Assembly: GCF_000169335.1 (NCBI RefSeq)
Contig: NZ_AAXW01000005.1
Coordinates: 141,082-205,081, forward strand
DNA from: Crocosphaera chwakensis CCY0110
GTDB lineage: Bacteria; Cyanobacteriota; Cyanobacteriia; Cyanobacteriales; Microcystaceae
Length of the DNA: 64,000 bases
Direction: 5' to 3'
Shown here: positions 55,248 to 63,985 of the stretch, one piece after another
How the letters are laid out: every line of letters begins with the position of its first letter
How positions within the stretch are numbered: the stretch's first letter is position 1
Made by a program: the position numbers and the translations under genes
The notes under the pieces: model-generated
Told to the model about the DNA's origin: nothing
Database searches by the model: none
Seen by the model: only the letters and a program-made list of their open reading frames with translations

Positions 55248-55586
55248 TTATCCTACAAAATTAGATAAAACACCATTAATAAAACTTAAACAGATTGATC
55301 CAAAAAGCGCACTCCAAAAACCATATCGCAAACGGAAACCGCTAACTAAAGCAGCAGCTAAACCGAATACGATAGCATTAACAACTAACAAAAATAAGCC
55401 TAATGTTAATATGGTTAAAGGAATACTGAGAAAAACCAGGATGGGTTTAACTAAAGCATTGAGAATACCAAAAACAATGGCAGCGACTAAAGCTTTCCAA
55501 AAATTATCCACTTCTACTCCTATCGGTAGTTGTGCAATAATCAATAAACTGATAGCGGTGATTAGCAAAGAAATTAATATTTCCAT
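55248..55586 (-). CDS. Phage holin family (4-TMS, PF04020-like) membrane protein
   Basis: The 112-residue protein has four hydrophobic segments and the family motif FWKALVAAIVFGILNALVKP followed by ILVFLSIPLTILTLGLF. The family name comes from distant similarity to holins; bacterial chromosomal members are common and their role is unknown. Nothing here suggests a prophage. It lies 67 nt after the proA stop on the same strand. Confidence 0.85.
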   Translation of the reverse strand: MEILISLLITAISLLIIAQLPIGVEVDNFWKALVAAIVFGILNALVKPILVFLSIPLTILTLGLFLLVVNAIVFGLAAALVSGFRLRYGFWSALFGSICLSFINGVLSNFVG

Positions 55587-55653
55587 AATCTTATTTTTTT
55601 CAATTTATTAGCATTTTCTCCTATATTATAAGACAAACAATTAAAGAACAAAG

Positions 55654-56958
55654 TTATATTTCTTTATGAGTAAATGCTTTTGCATTTTCACCTGAATAGG
55701 TAGCTGCAATGTGACCCTTTCCTGTTACTTGATATTTATAGGTAACTAACCCTTCTAACCCTACAGGGCCTCTAGGTGGTATTTTTTGGGTACTAATGCC
55801 AACTTCTGCCCCAAACCCATAGCGAAACCCGTCTGCAAAGCGTGTTGAACAGTTATGATACACTCCGGCTGCATCTACTTGATTCATGAATATTTCTGCG
55901 CTATTTTTATCTTCTGTAACAATAGCATCGGTATGTTTTGAACCATAGGTATTAATATGATTAATTGCTGCTTCTAAAGAGTCTACAACCTTAATTGATA
56001 AAATCAAATCGCTATATTCTGTTTTCCAATCTTCTTCTATTACTGCTTCAATATTGAGATAATTTCGAGTTAATTTATCCCCTTTTAATTTAACTTGATT
56101 TGAGGTCAAAGCATCAGCTATTTTCGGTAAAAACTCAGCAGCAACAGCTTGATGAATTAATAAAGTTTCGATAGCATTACAAGCAGCAGGGTATTGAGTT
56201 TTTGAATCAACTGTTATAGAAATTGCTGTTTCTAAATCAGCTTTTTTGTCAATATATAAGTGACAAATTCCATCCGCATGACCTAAGACTGGAATATTCG
56301 TATTTTGTTGAATAAATCTCACAAATTCATTGGAACCTCTAGGAATAATTAAGTCAATATATTCATCTAAATCTAAGAGATTTCTAGTTTCTTCACGAGT
56401 GGTTAATAACTGTACTGTATCAGAATTGACTTTAGTGTTTTTTAAAGCTTCTCTAATAATTTTAACCAAGGTTTGACAAGAGTTTAAGGCTTCTTTTCCT
56501 CCTTTTAAAATGACTCCATTTCCTGATTTTATCGCTAAACTGGTAATTTGAATTAAAGCTTCTGGACGGGCTTCAAAAATGATTCCTAACACCCCTAACG
56601 GACAACTTACCCTTTTTAAGATTAACCCTTCATCTAACTCTCTGTGAATAGAAATATGTCCTATAGGATCAGATAAATTAATGACATTTCTGACGCCTTT
56701 TATAGTTGCATCAAGTTTTGTTTTTCCTAGTTTCAAACGGTTATATAAAGGCTTAGAAATACCTTCTTTTTCTGCTAGTTCACAATCCAGTTCATTGGCT
56801 TTTATAATCTCTGCTGAAGCCGTTTCTAAAGCTTGGGCGATCGCTTCTATGGCTTGGTTGCGATCGCTGGTTGAAAGTCCCCCTAATTTTCTCGCTGCTT
56901 GAGAGGTTTTTTCAGCAATTTCTTTTAATAATAATGATTGAGAAGAATTAACTATCAT
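55654..56958 (-). CDS. proA: Gamma-glutamyl phosphate reductase
   Basis: The 434-residue aldehyde-dehydrogenase-fold protein matches Pro[63 protein letters not shown] with the catalytic cysteine, and [21 protein letters not shown] near the end. It reduces gamma-glutamyl phosphate to glutamate-5-semialdehyde with NADPH in proline synthesis. proB is not adjacent. The start ATG at 56958 is sound. Confidence 0.96.
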   Translation of the reverse strand: MIVNSSQSLLLKEIAEKTSQAARKLGGLSTSDRNQAIEAIAQALETASAEIIKANELDCELAEKEGISKPLYNRLKLGKTKLDATIKGVRNVINLSDPIGHISIHRELDEGLILKRVSCPLGVLGIIFEARPEALIQITSLAIKSGNGVILKGGKEALNSCQTLVKIIREALKNTKVNSDTVQLLTTREETRNLLDLDEYIDLIIPRGSNEFVRFIQQNTNIPVLGHADGICHLYIDKKADLETAISITVDSKTQYPAACNAIETLLIHQAVAAEFLPKIADALTSNQVKLKGDKLTRNYLNIEAVIEEDWKTEYSDLILSIKVVDSLEAAINHINTYGSKHTDAIVTEDKNSAEIFMNQVDAAGVYHNCSTRFADGFRYGFGAEVGISTQKIPPRGPVGLEGLVTYKYQVTGKGHIAATYSGENAKAFTHKEI

Positions 56959-56987
56959 TGCTAATAATAATTTTGATTTTATAAAGG

Positions 56988-57182
56988 CTAATTTTGAGGT
57001 TTAGAACGAAAGATATTATCTAATTCTTCTTTGCTCATACTATGAGGATAGGGATATTTTTTAGCATTAGGACTACGACGATTAACAAATAGTTCTCTAA
57101 TTGCTCCATCATCAGTAGGGTTTTGTCGGATATAAGTTTTCAATTCTTTACGAGTCATTTGTGTAAAATTAGGTTTCGTCAT
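56988..57182 (-). CDS. DUF6887-type small protein
   Basis: The 64-residue protein begins [20 protein letters not shown] and ends with a [15 protein letters not shown] helix. This matches small cyanobacterial DUF6887 proteins. ATG 57182 overlaps the end of the DUF6888-like frame by 14 nt, which is the usual arrangement of this gene pair and suggests coupled translation. A TTG at 57212 is less likely. The pair has a toxin-antitoxin-like layout, but activity is unproven. Confidence 0.72.
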   Translation of the reverse strand: MTKPNFTQMTRKELKTYIRQNPTDDGAIRELFVNRRSPNAKKYPYPHSMSKEELDNIFRSKPQN

Positions 57183-57363
57183 CTTCGTAAAATTCCCAGT
57201 TTCCTTGTTCAAAAATTATAATTTCTATTCCTTCGTTATTGCCAGCCAAAATATAGATGTGTTTTTAAAATGGATCATATCTAAATAAATGGATGGGTTG
57301 CAACATATCTGATAAAGATTGAGAAACACAAACTGAGGCAATAGCTTGTTCATGAGTAGGCAT
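57169..57363 (-). pseudogene. DUF6888-type gene with in-frame premature stop
   Basis: From ATG 57363 the frame encodes 32 residues ending LQPIHLFRYDPF, meets TAA at 57265-57267, then continues KHIYILAGNNEGIEIIIFEQ and [11 protein letters not shown] to a stop at 57169. The two halves together match the DUF6888 pattern, so the single TAA breaks an otherwise intact gene. It overlaps the DUF6887 start. A base error in the assembly is the simple alternative. Confidence 0.7.
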
Positions 57364-57494
57364 TTAAGAGCAGGTTCTCACTTAAATCTTGTTTGTTCAT
57401 CACCATATCTTTAAATTATTATACTCTAAAATTCTGTCAACTTTTGGGTTTGTTGGCTTTTTTACTGGTTTCGTCCAAATAATCTTTTAAAAAA

Positions 57495-57757
57495 TCATTT
57501 GTTTTCTAACTTTTTCACTTGCTCAACCGCATCTAAATATTTATCCATCTTATTCTGTTGTGAGTAAAGTTGTGCTGCTTGATTATAGTCAAAAATAGCC
57601 CCTTGTTTGTCTCCGAAGCTTTTCTTGGCAATACCGCGATTGTTGTAAGCAGCAGCATAGTCAGGGTTGAGTTTAATGGCTTGATTATAGTCAGCGATCG
57701 CTCCTTGGTTGTCTCCTAAGCTTTTATTGGCATTACCGCCTCCACATATAACGCCCA
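57495..57757 (-). pseudogene. TPR-protein C-terminal remnant
   Basis: It encodes GNANKSLGDNQGAIADYNQA, IKLNPDYAAAYNNRGIAKKS and FGDKQGAIFDYNQAAQLYSQ, two TPR units and the usual end VEQVKKLENK. There is no proper start; the frame opens inside a different gene fragment (57716-57859). It is the tail of a longer TPR gene. Confidence 0.7.
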
Positions 57758-57859
57758 AGCAGCCCTACGTTGGGTAGAATCAACTTCCCATTCAGCCCCA
57801 CCAATACCAAACGGAAGATTGATAGAGACTTTTCGTAATATTGGGCGATCAGCTTTCAT
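57716..57859 (-). pseudogene. N-terminal fragment of an unrelated cyanobacterial protein, joined to the TPR remnant
   Basis: ATG 57859 starts MKADRPILRKVSINLPFGIG, then GAEWEVDSTQRRAAWALYVE, before the frame crosses into TPR sequence and stops at 57716. The LPFG...RRAAWALYVE pattern is the start of a hypothetical protein often found in cyanobacteria. The junction near 57757 is a recombination scar. Confidence 0.6.
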
Positions 57860-57902
57860 CAGTTTAGAGAAAAATTCTACAGTTAAATTATAGTAACTTT
57901 TT

Positions 57903-58436
57903 TTATTGATAACCCACCAAAGTTTTGAATTGTTCTTCCCAGTTGGGAGAAAGTTTATTAATTTGTTTCGCTAGATTCAAATGTCTAGTTGTTTGAGCTA
58001 TTTCTATCAACGATTCTTCAATTTGATAATCTTTATTTTCAACTAACCATGTCAAAATATCTGCTAAATGCCAAATAGATTGGGACCCCCGATAAACCGC
58101 ATGAGGACATTTTGCATTGTCTTTTGGGATTAACTTTTGGATATTCTGTCGGGTGCATCCTAAAAGTTTCGCTATATCTGTTATTCCCACAAAGTCTGGT
58201 GCAACTTCAAGAATATTGGCTTGTGGAATTACTTTTAAAACATCTTCCATTGCACTTGATACTACTAAGTAAGCTGTCTCTGATTCTCTTATAAAATCCA
58301 AAGCAATATATCCCTTTTTTCCAATCCCAATTAAGGCATCGTCACACCCTGGCTCATACAATTGATCAATGTAAATCTCAGGATCTATATTTTGGTCTGG
58401 AAGCTCAAATTTTAAGGTAAATTCATATTCTCCCAT
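57903..58436 (-). CDS. Putative HTH DNA-binding protein
   Basis: The 177-residue protein has an N-terminal domain (1-80; CDDALIGIGKKGYIALDF) and a helix-turn-helix at about 84-103 (GITDIAKLLGCTRQNIQKLI) followed by IWHLADILTWL, which recalls MerR/AlpA-type recognition. I do not know the family by name, but similar proteins occur as predicted regulators in accessory regions of many bacteria. It is divergent from the HicB-like gene with a 64-base gap that contains a small palindrome. Confidence 0.65.
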   Translation of the reverse strand: MGEYEFTLKFELPDQNIDPEIYIDQLYEPGCDDALIGIGKKGYIALDFIRESETAYLVVSSAMEDVLKVIPQANILEVAPDFVGITDIAKLLGCTRQNIQKLIPKDNAKCPHAVYRGSQSIWHLADILTWLVENKDYQIEESLIEIAQTTRHLNLAKQINKLSPNWEEQFKTLVGYQ

Positions 58437-58450
58437 TAATCGCTTCTCCT

Positions 58451-58463
58451 ATAACCTAGTTAT
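58451..58463. promoter_or_regulatory. Small palindrome between divergent HTH and HicB-like genes
   Basis: ATAAC-cta-GTTAT is a perfect palindrome in the 64-base gap. An operator for the HTH protein or the HicB-like protein is possible. Confidence 0.3.
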
Positions 58464-58500
58464 TTGTTTCTTTGGATATAATGGCGAAAGATAATATTCA

Positions 58501-58689
58501 ATGTTACAAGATATGCGCTACAAAGTGAGGTTACAAGAAAGCGAAGAAGGATATGCCATATGGTGTCCGAGTCTCCCAGGATGTTGGTCTCAAGGTGAAA
58601 CAAAGGAAGAAGCAATTAACAATATCAAAGATGCAATTAAACTTTATTTAGAGACAATCGAGGAATTAAATCAGGATTGGGATAATTAA
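58501..58689 (+). CDS. HicB-like (UPF0150) antitoxin-type protein
   Basis: The 62-residue protein has the HicB partial RNase-H fold pattern: YKVRLQESEEGYAIWCPSLP, GCWSQGETKEEAINNIKDAI and a short helix. HicB proteins neutralise HicA mRNA interferases, usually encoded in the same operon. No HicA gene is visible within about 500 bases on either side. Either it is a solitary HicB, common in cyanobacteria, or its partner was lost. Confidence 0.8.
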   Translation: MLQDMRYKVRLQESEEGYAIWCPSLPGCWSQGETKEEAINNIKDAIKLYLETIEELNQDWDN

Positions 58690-59231
58690 AGAAAAGTCAA
58701 CGTCGTCTATAAGTTTTGAATTTTTGACTAATCCCAATTAGATTGTTGCAATTTATACGAAACCATAATAATAGTAGTATCTTTTTATACAAATACCATG
58801 TATGATTAAATTAATGGATGTTAAAATCTCTCTTTATTTCCCTAATTTTCTACTTTATTAACACAATTTTCTACTCATTAATTCACAAAATTCTCTTTTT
58901 TCTGGGACTGAAGTATTATTATTAACCCGATAAACTAAGATTGAAGGCAAAACGCAGTCACAAACAAACATCAACCTACTGCCTTTGTCCAACATCTATA
59001 ATCTGTTTTTTGCAAAGCGTTTTAAACAGATGACTAGGTGTGAGGGGTCATTGTTTTGAGGGAGGAGTTGGCGTTGGTGATAGCAATATCACTTCTCCTC
59101 TTTTTCTTCTCAGACATTCGTTAATTATTGACCCAAAGTGAAGTAAAACAATGAAAAAATTACCAGGACTTTGTATTGCCCGTTCGATTACTTTTTATGA
59201 AGTTGCTGCATCTTTAATCTTGGTAGCTTTT
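58690..59231. other. Intergenic region with a candidate structured RNA
   Basis: This 540-base gap has no convincing protein gene. Its second half holds three hairpins ending in a T-run (58944-59105). A 28-codon frame at 59151-59237 was considered and not accepted. Confidence 0.45.
58944..59105 (+). ncRNA. Candidate small RNA with intrinsic terminator
   Basis: Hairpin 1 is AAGGCA (58944-58949) with TGCCTT (58980-58985). Hairpin 2 is ATCTGTTT (59001-59008) with AAACAGAT (59024-59031), 15-nt loop. Hairpin 3 is GAGGAG (59062-59067) with CTCCTC (59095-59100), containing GTGATA-gcaa-TATCAC, then TTTTT. The 5' end is not placed. No plus-strand gene lies close upstream except the HicB-like gene, so a separate RNA or a long 3' UTR are both possible. 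Confidence 0.35.
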
Positions 59232-59615
59232 TTATGAGTTGTTGTTATTATTCGAGAGTGAAAGGGATTCTTTTTGATCAGAAGAAGCGATCGTTTGTGT
59301 GAGGAGATAATTAAGAATTGTTCGTACGGCAATAATAAGAATTAATCTGGCCAGATCATCCCATCGACTAGAAATCATTGTCTTTAAAATACTTGCCCCC
59401 ACCAAAAAGCTTAAACCCAAAGAAAACGAATAACCCATTGCCAAACGACTGCGTTGAAACGCTTCTGTTGTTTGGGGTTTAAACAATAAATCTTTGAGGA
59501 AAATAATCAACGCCCTCATAATGCCAACAAAAATGACAAAGAGGGCTAATAATTGACATAAGCTGGTTAACAGTTCATTACACATACGAACTGTTAAGGC
59601 AAGGGTTTCACTCAT
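59232..59615 (-). CDS. DUF1622 membrane protein
   Basis: The 127-residue protein has three hydrophobic segments (about 15-38, 60-82, 88-107) and the DUF1622 pattern ...FVGIMRALIIFLKDLL, FQRSRLAMGYSFSLGLSFLV and RWDDLARLILIIAVRTILNY. The family is widespread and of unknown function. The tail is poly-asparagine (NNNNNS). It is 79 nt downstream of carA on the same strand, with a short GGGAATAGGGAACAAAG-type repeat between. Confidence 0.85.
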   Translation of the reverse strand: MSETLALTVRMCNELLTSLCQLLALFVIFVGIMRALIIFLKDLLFKPQTTEAFQRSRLAMGYSFSLGLSFLVGASILKTMISSRWDDLARLILIIAVRTILNYLLTQTIASSDQKESLSLSNNNNNS

Positions 59616-59660
59616 TCTTAAAGGGAATAGGGAACAAAGAATAGGGAACAGAGCAACTTA
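59616..59660. repeat. STRR-like GGGAATAGGGAAC tract
   Basis: AAAGGGAATAGGGAAC, AAAGAATAGGGAAC and AGAGCAAC are near-repeats between carA and the DUF1622 gene, of the heptamer-type tracts common in cyanobacteria. Confidence 0.5.
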
Positions 59661-59694
59661 ATTACTATTCCCTTATTGAATATATCTAACTTGA

Positions 59695-60840
59695 TCATTT
59701 CCCTTTATTTTCTTTCATCATCTTGACAAACTTCTCAAATAAATAGTCTGCATCATGAGGGCCTGGACTGGCTTCAGGATGGTATTGTACGGAGAAGAAC
59801 GGTAAACTTTTATGAGACAATCCAGCAACGGTGCGATCGTTTAAATTCAGATGGGTAATTTCTACCTCTGCATCTAAGGACTTTTCCGTTACCGCAAAAC
59901 CATGATTTTGACTGGTAATTTCTACCTTTTGTTGCAGTCCACAAGGTTGATTTAAACCCCGATGACCAAACTTCAACTTAAAGGTTTCGGCCCCTAAAGA
60001 TAACCCTAAAATTTGATGTCCCATACAAATGCCAAATGTGGGTTTTCCTTGTTCAATTAAGGCTTTAACCGTCGTCACGCCCTCTGTAACTGCCGAAGGA
60101 TCACCCGGTCCATTGGATAAGAAAATACCATCAGGATTGTATTTTAAAATGTCTTCTGGTGGGGTGTCAGCAGGAACCACAATGATTTTGCAACCATAAC
60201 TAGCTAAACGTCGTAAAATATTCCGTTTTACCCCAAAATCAATGGCTACCACAGTAAAAACATCTGGAGAACCATCACCATTTCTAGCTTTAAATTCCCA
60301 ATGTCCATCTGTTGGAGTTGACCACTCATAAATCTCTTTGGTAGTGACTTCTTTAACTAAATTTAATCCTGCCATCGAAGGGGCTGATTGAACTTGGCGC
60401 AATAATTCGCTTTTATCCAAGACTTCTGTAGAAATAATCCCATTTATCGCCCCTACAGAGCGAATTTTACGGGTTAAAGCCCTGGTGTCAATGCCATAAA
60501 TACCGACAATCTTATGACGAATCAAATAATCAGGTAAAGACTCCGTTGATCGCCAATTACTAGGGCGATAAGTTATGTTACGAGCAATCACCCCTTTTAC
60601 TTGGGGTTTTTCTGATTCCTCATCATCCGGATTGACCCCTGTATTTCCCAATTCTGGATAGGTAAACGTCACAATCTGACCACAATAACTCGGATCGGTC
60701 AAAACTTCTTGATATCCTGTCATTCCCGTATTAAATACTACCTCTCCCACAGTGGTTCCTTTCGCCCCGAAAGATAACCCTTCAAAAGTTGTTCCGTCAG
60801 CTAATACTAATAAAGCGGGTTTCCCCTTTGCCATTGCCAT
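59695..60840 (-). CDS. carA: Carbamoyl-phosphate synthase small subunit (glutaminase)
   Basis: The 381-residue protein has the CarA N-terminal domain ([14 protein letters not shown]) and a class I glutamine amidotransferase with [11 protein letters not shown], the catalytic cysteine in [14 protein letters not shown], and the [10 protein letters not shown] histidine-glutamate pair. It supplies ammonia to CarB for carbamoyl phosphate, used in arginine and pyrimidine synthesis. Arginine also feeds the speA pathway here. carB is elsewhere, as usual in cyanobacteria. Start MAMAKGK may shift by two residues. Confidence 0.97.
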   Translation of the reverse strand: MAMAKGKPALLVLADGTTFEGLSFGAKGTTVGEVVFNTGMTGYQEVLTDPSYCGQIVTFTYPELGNTGVNPDDEESEKPQVKGVIARNITYRPSNWRSTESLPDYLIRHKIVGIYGIDTRALTRKIRSVGAINGIISTEVLDKSELLRQVQSAPSMAGLNLVKEVTTKEIYEWSTPTDGHWEFKARNGDGSPDVFTVVAIDFGVKRNILRRLASYGCKIIVVPADTPPEDILKYNPDGIFLSNGPGDPSAVTEGVTTVKALIEQGKPTFGICMGHQILGLSLGAETFKLKFGHRGLNQPCGLQQKVEITSQNHGFAVTEKSLDAEVEITHLNLNDRTVAGLSHKSLPFFSVQYHPEASPGPHDADYLFEKFVKMMKENKGK

Positions 60841-61037
60841 AATCGTTAAGTTTTTGATACTAAGAAGGGATGAAACCTAGCGGTTAACGATACACTAGAT
60901 CAGGCAATCCATTAAATCCTGATATCCTAGTTACCTGTTGAGAATTAGTTTACCCCTAGGTTACTGGGGATAATTCTAGCAGATGCTTCTGAGGTGTTAA
61001 GGTAGAGTCGAACTGCCAAAAAGGTAGGTATAATCCC

Positions 61038-61943
61038 ATGAGTCCCAAGAAACTAACTGACGACGACAAACAAGAAATTCTTAATCTTTATCGTCAAACT
61101 CCAGAAACTACATCTACCTTAGCTGACCGTTACGGGGTCAGTAGTTCTACTATTAGTCGTTTTTTGAAAAATACTCTATCGGATCTTGAGTATGAAGATT
61201 TAATTCAACAAAAACGCTTAGCCAGAACCAATAAAGCTCAAGCTATTGCCGAAGAAGACTCTACCTCTAAGCAAGCAAAACCGATTCTTAAAGTTAATGA
61301 AGAAGTTCCCTCACCAGAACTTCCTTCAGTCCCAGAAGCGACTACTGATCAAACAATAGAGTCGTCTGAGTCTATTCCTGAAACTCCATCCCCAGAACCT
61401 TCCTCAAAACCTAAGCCAGTGGTCAAAAAAGAAGCCCCTGTCTTAGTTTCTCAAGAGGAAGACCAAGACACAGAAGACTTAGAAGAAGTTAATGTGGTTG
61501 CTGTTGGAGAAATGCTAGGGGAAGAGTTAGAAGATAGTGACGACGACTGGGATGATGAAGACGATGAGGATGAGGGAGAGGAAGAAGAGGAGTATAAGGA
61601 GTCTTTATCGACAAATGAAGATATTAAAGTTCTTCCCTTATCTGCTGCTACTTTTCCTAAAACTTGTTATCTGGTCATTGATCGCTCTGCTGAATTAATC
61701 GCAAAACCTTTGAAAGAATTTGCCCATCTCGGTCAAATTCCTGTGGATGAGGTACAACAAAAAACGTTACCAATTTTTGATAATCATCGGGTTGCTCGTC
61801 GTTTCTCTAATCGTTCTCAACGAGTAATTAAAATTCCTGATGGTCGTCTTCTTTACAAAACTTGTGACTATTTACAAGCCAAAGGAATTACTCGTATTCT
61901 CATGGATGGTCAAATTTATTCCCTAGTGACTAATTCAGACTAA
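61038..61943 (+). CDS. HTH protein with acidic linker (conserved cyanobacterial)
   Basis: The 301-residue protein has an N-terminal transposase-type helix-turn-helix (about 1-48; YRQTPETTSTLADRYGVSSS, TISRFLKN), a disordered proline/acid-rich linker (about 70-185, with a run of D/E at 165-185), and a C-terminal domain (about 195-301; VARRFSNRSQRVIKIPDGRL, GITRILMDGQIYSL). It lacks a DDE catalytic domain, so it is not a transposase. The layout is familiar from cyanobacterial proteins of unknown function. Role as a DNA-binding factor is inferred. Confidence 0.75.
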   Translation: MSPKKLTDDDKQEILNLYRQTPETTSTLADRYGVSSSTISRFLKNTLSDLEYEDLIQQKRLARTNKAQAIAEEDSTSKQAKPILKVNEEVPSPELPSVPEATTDQTIESSESIPETPSPEPSSKPKPVVKKEAPVLVSQEEDQDTEDLEEVNVVAVGEMLGEELEDSDDDWDDEDDEDEGEEEEEYKESLSTNEDIKVLPLSAATFPKTCYLVIDRSAELIAKPLKEFAHLGQIPVDEVQQKTLPIFDNHRVARRFSNRSQRVIKIPDGRLLYKTCDYLQAKGITRILMDGQIYSLVTNSD

Positions 61944-62314
61944 ATTATTTTGAAGGAAGATTATGATTGAATTATGATGTCGAAAACCTCAGTAATATTT
62001 CAGTAAAAAAATAGACATTATTTAAAAATGCGAGGTCAATAGGGGGCATAAGATATAATACTTTACAAAATAACATGAGTAAAATTAAATAACAAATAAG
62101 TTTTTTAACAAATTAGAATTGATAGCGTCAATCATATTTTCTTCAGAGTAAAATAAAATATACGAACACTTTTATTCTGTTACACCAGGATAATTAATAG
62201 CAGTAGATTAGTTAATCTCTTAATTGAGACAGTATCTAGTTTACATGAACTAGAAGATAATTGAATTTACTGCAATTTATTTAGCTACCATCTTTGAGTG
62301 TGTCTAATCCTACT
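61944..62314. other. AT-rich intergenic region
   Basis: No gene is seen in these 371 bases. A short inverted repeat TCTAGTT-tacatg-AACTAGA (62236-62255) lies about 60 nt before the pentapeptide gene. Confidence 0.4.
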
Positions 62315-63202
62315 ATGAATATTAGTCACCTACTGCGACAATATGAACAAGGCAATCGTACCTTCCCAGAACTTGATCTTAGGGGAGTTGATTTATCAAG
62401 AGTCATGTTAATCTCTGTGGATTTAACCCGATCAAATTTAATGGGAATTAACCTCAGTCGCGGATTTTTAACCAAATCAAATTTAAGTCAAGCTAGTTTA
62501 AATTGGGCAGATTTGTCCTATGCTAAAATGAGTGAGTCTCAATTGATTGAAGCGGATTTAACTAAAGCCAATTTGACTGGGGCTTTCATGGTTAAATCCA
62601 TTTTAGTCAAAGCTAAGTTGAGTGGGGCAAATTTAGCCCATACTAATTTACGAGCTGCTAATTTAGCCTATGCTAATTGCTGTGGGGCCAATCTTCAGAA
62701 AATTAACCTCAGAGAAACTAATTTGATGGGAGTCAATTTCAATTGGGCTAATCTTTCACAAGCCCGTTTAACTTGTTGTAATTTACAAGAAGCATCTTTT
62801 TTTGGAGCGAATTTAAGTCATACATTCATCAAAGATGTTGATTTAAGTTACACTGATTTAGAAGGAATCAATTTTGAAAAATGCCGACTCACATATAGTA
62901 ATCTTCAAGGGGCTAAATTACAAGGGTCTAATTTTGAAGGAGCGAAATTAGATCATACTAATTTACGAGGAGCTAATCTTCGAGGGGCTAATCTTCGAGG
63001 GGCAGATTTAGAAGGAACTGATTTAACTAATGCTATCATTGAAGATGCTGATTTTACTAACGCTAAATTTAATGAAACTAAGATAGTGGGAACTCATTTA
63101 AAATCCCAGACTATTAAACCGACTTCACTACAATTACAACTTAAAGAAACCTCTAACTATATGGGTTCCTTTAAACCGTTACAGACAGGTTTTGCTGTTT
63201 AA
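62315..63202 (+). CDS. Pentapeptide-repeat protein (A(D/N)LxX type)
   Basis: Starting from ATG 62315 the protein is 295 residues (TTG 62294 and GTG 62300 are in frame upstream). Residues about 20-270 are nearly all pentapeptide repeats such as DLSYAKMSESQLIEADLTKA and GANLRGANLRGADLEGTDLT, predicted to fold as a right-handed quadrilateral beta-helix. No signal peptide or membrane segment is present. The first residues, MNISHLLRQYEQGNRTFPEL, are typical of cyanobacterial members. Function is unknown; some relatives act in regulation or as DNA mimics. Confidence 0.9.
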   Translation: MNISHLLRQYEQGNRTFPELDLRGVDLSRVMLISVDLTRSNLMGINLSRGFLTKSNLSQASLNWADLSYAKMSESQLIEADLTKANLTGAFMVKSILVKAKLSGANLAHTNLRAANLAYANCCGANLQKINLRETNLMGVNFNWANLSQARLTCCNLQEASFFGANLSHTFIKDVDLSYTDLEGINFEKCRLTYSNLQGAKLQGSNFEGAKLDHTNLRGANLRGANLRGADLEGTDLTNAIIEDADFTNAKFNETKIVGTHLKSQTIKPTSLQLQLKETSNYMGSFKPLQTGFAV

Positions 63203-63228
63203 AATCTTGATAATCATAAAGTAAATTT

Positions 63229-63273
63229 AGTTATCAATGAATAGTAACCATTGGTCACTGCTCATCGATAACT
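63229..63273. terminator. Long imperfect inverted repeat between convergent genes
   Basis: AGTTATC (63229-63235) pairs with GATAACT (63267-63273), and the inner AGTAACC-att-GGTCACT pairs with one mismatch. It lies between the pentapeptide gene and the convergent coiled-coil gene. It may stop transcription from both sides, and its sequence resembles the GTAACTG-type repeat tracts. Confidence 0.5.
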
Positions 63274-63286
63274 ATTTACTGTATTT

Positions 63287-63985
63287 TTATTTACTTTTTT
63301 GTGGATTTTTTGCCTGTTCCATGGCTATTTCTTTCATCGCTTCAAAAGAATTTCGATTAGAGGTTCCTTCAATGGCTTTAACCGCTAAATCTTGAACCTG
63401 TTTGAGAGACGCTTCTAACTGGTGAGACAGTTTTTGGTGACGAATGTCTTGATTGCTTATCGTTTCTTCTAAAGCAGCAATTCTGAGTTCATAATTATGT
63501 TTTTCTCCTTCTATTTCTTTACTACGTAAGTCGGATTTAATTTTAGCTTGATAAGTTCCAATTCCTTTTCCTTCTTCTTTAGCCTGTTTAATCTTCTGTT
63601 CTAATTCCTGTTCTAATTGTTCCAGTTTTGCTTTCGTTTCTTCTTGTTCTTTTTCCTGTTTACTAATACTTTCTTCTCTTTCTTGCCATTGTTTTTCTTG
63701 AGTTTCTCTTACTTCTTTTAATTCTTGATATAAAGCTTGTTTTTCTGCTTGATATTGTTCCTCATCTAGTTGTCTTTCTAATTCTAAATTATAAACATAT
63801 TGTTCTTCATCTCGCTTCTTATTCGTCAAATATTCTTGCTCTCTTTCTCGAACTTCTCGATTATGATTTTGTTTTTCTTTATGCCAATTTTTTTGTAATT
63901 CTTCTAATTCTTTAGCAAGAGTTTCTTGTTGTTTATTTAGTGCTTCTTCGTTAGTTTTTGCACTGGTTTGATACTCTTCAATCAG
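63287..63985 (-). pseudogene. Coiled-coil protein, 3' part; probable frameshift near the window edge
   Basis: The frame is open from 63985 to the stop at 63287 and encodes a long glutamate/glutamine/lysine-rich coiled coil (EEYQTSAKTNEEALNKQQET, REREQEYLTNKKRDEEQYVY, KQEKEQEETKAKLEQLEQEL), ending in EQAKNPQKSK. It has no ATG at its 5' end: a TAA at 63986-63988 interrupts it. In the neighbouring frame DTLSN runs straight up to that point, so adding one T near 63985 would restore DTLSN-LIEEYQTS. The gene is therefore probably longer and continues beyond the window. Either a real frameshift or an assembly error explains this. Confidence 0.6.

Noticed and set aside
57366..57409. Short minus-strand frame starting MNKQDLSENLL
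   Set aside because: Too short and without a family; may be leader sequence of the DUF6888-type remnant.
59036..59050. Minus-strand ACCCCTCACACC resembling the Yfr1 RNA motif
   Set aside because: One mismatch to ACTCCTCACAC and no matching hairpin pair on the minus strand.
59151..59237. 28-codon frame reading MKKLPGLCIARSITFYEVAA and ending LILVAFL
   Set aside because: Not a recognised photosynthetic small subunit, weak start signal, and it overlaps the stop of the convergent DUF1622 gene.
62236..62255. Inverted repeat TCTAGTT-tacatg-AACTAGA
   Set aside because: Short and in AT-rich DNA; insufficient to call an operator.
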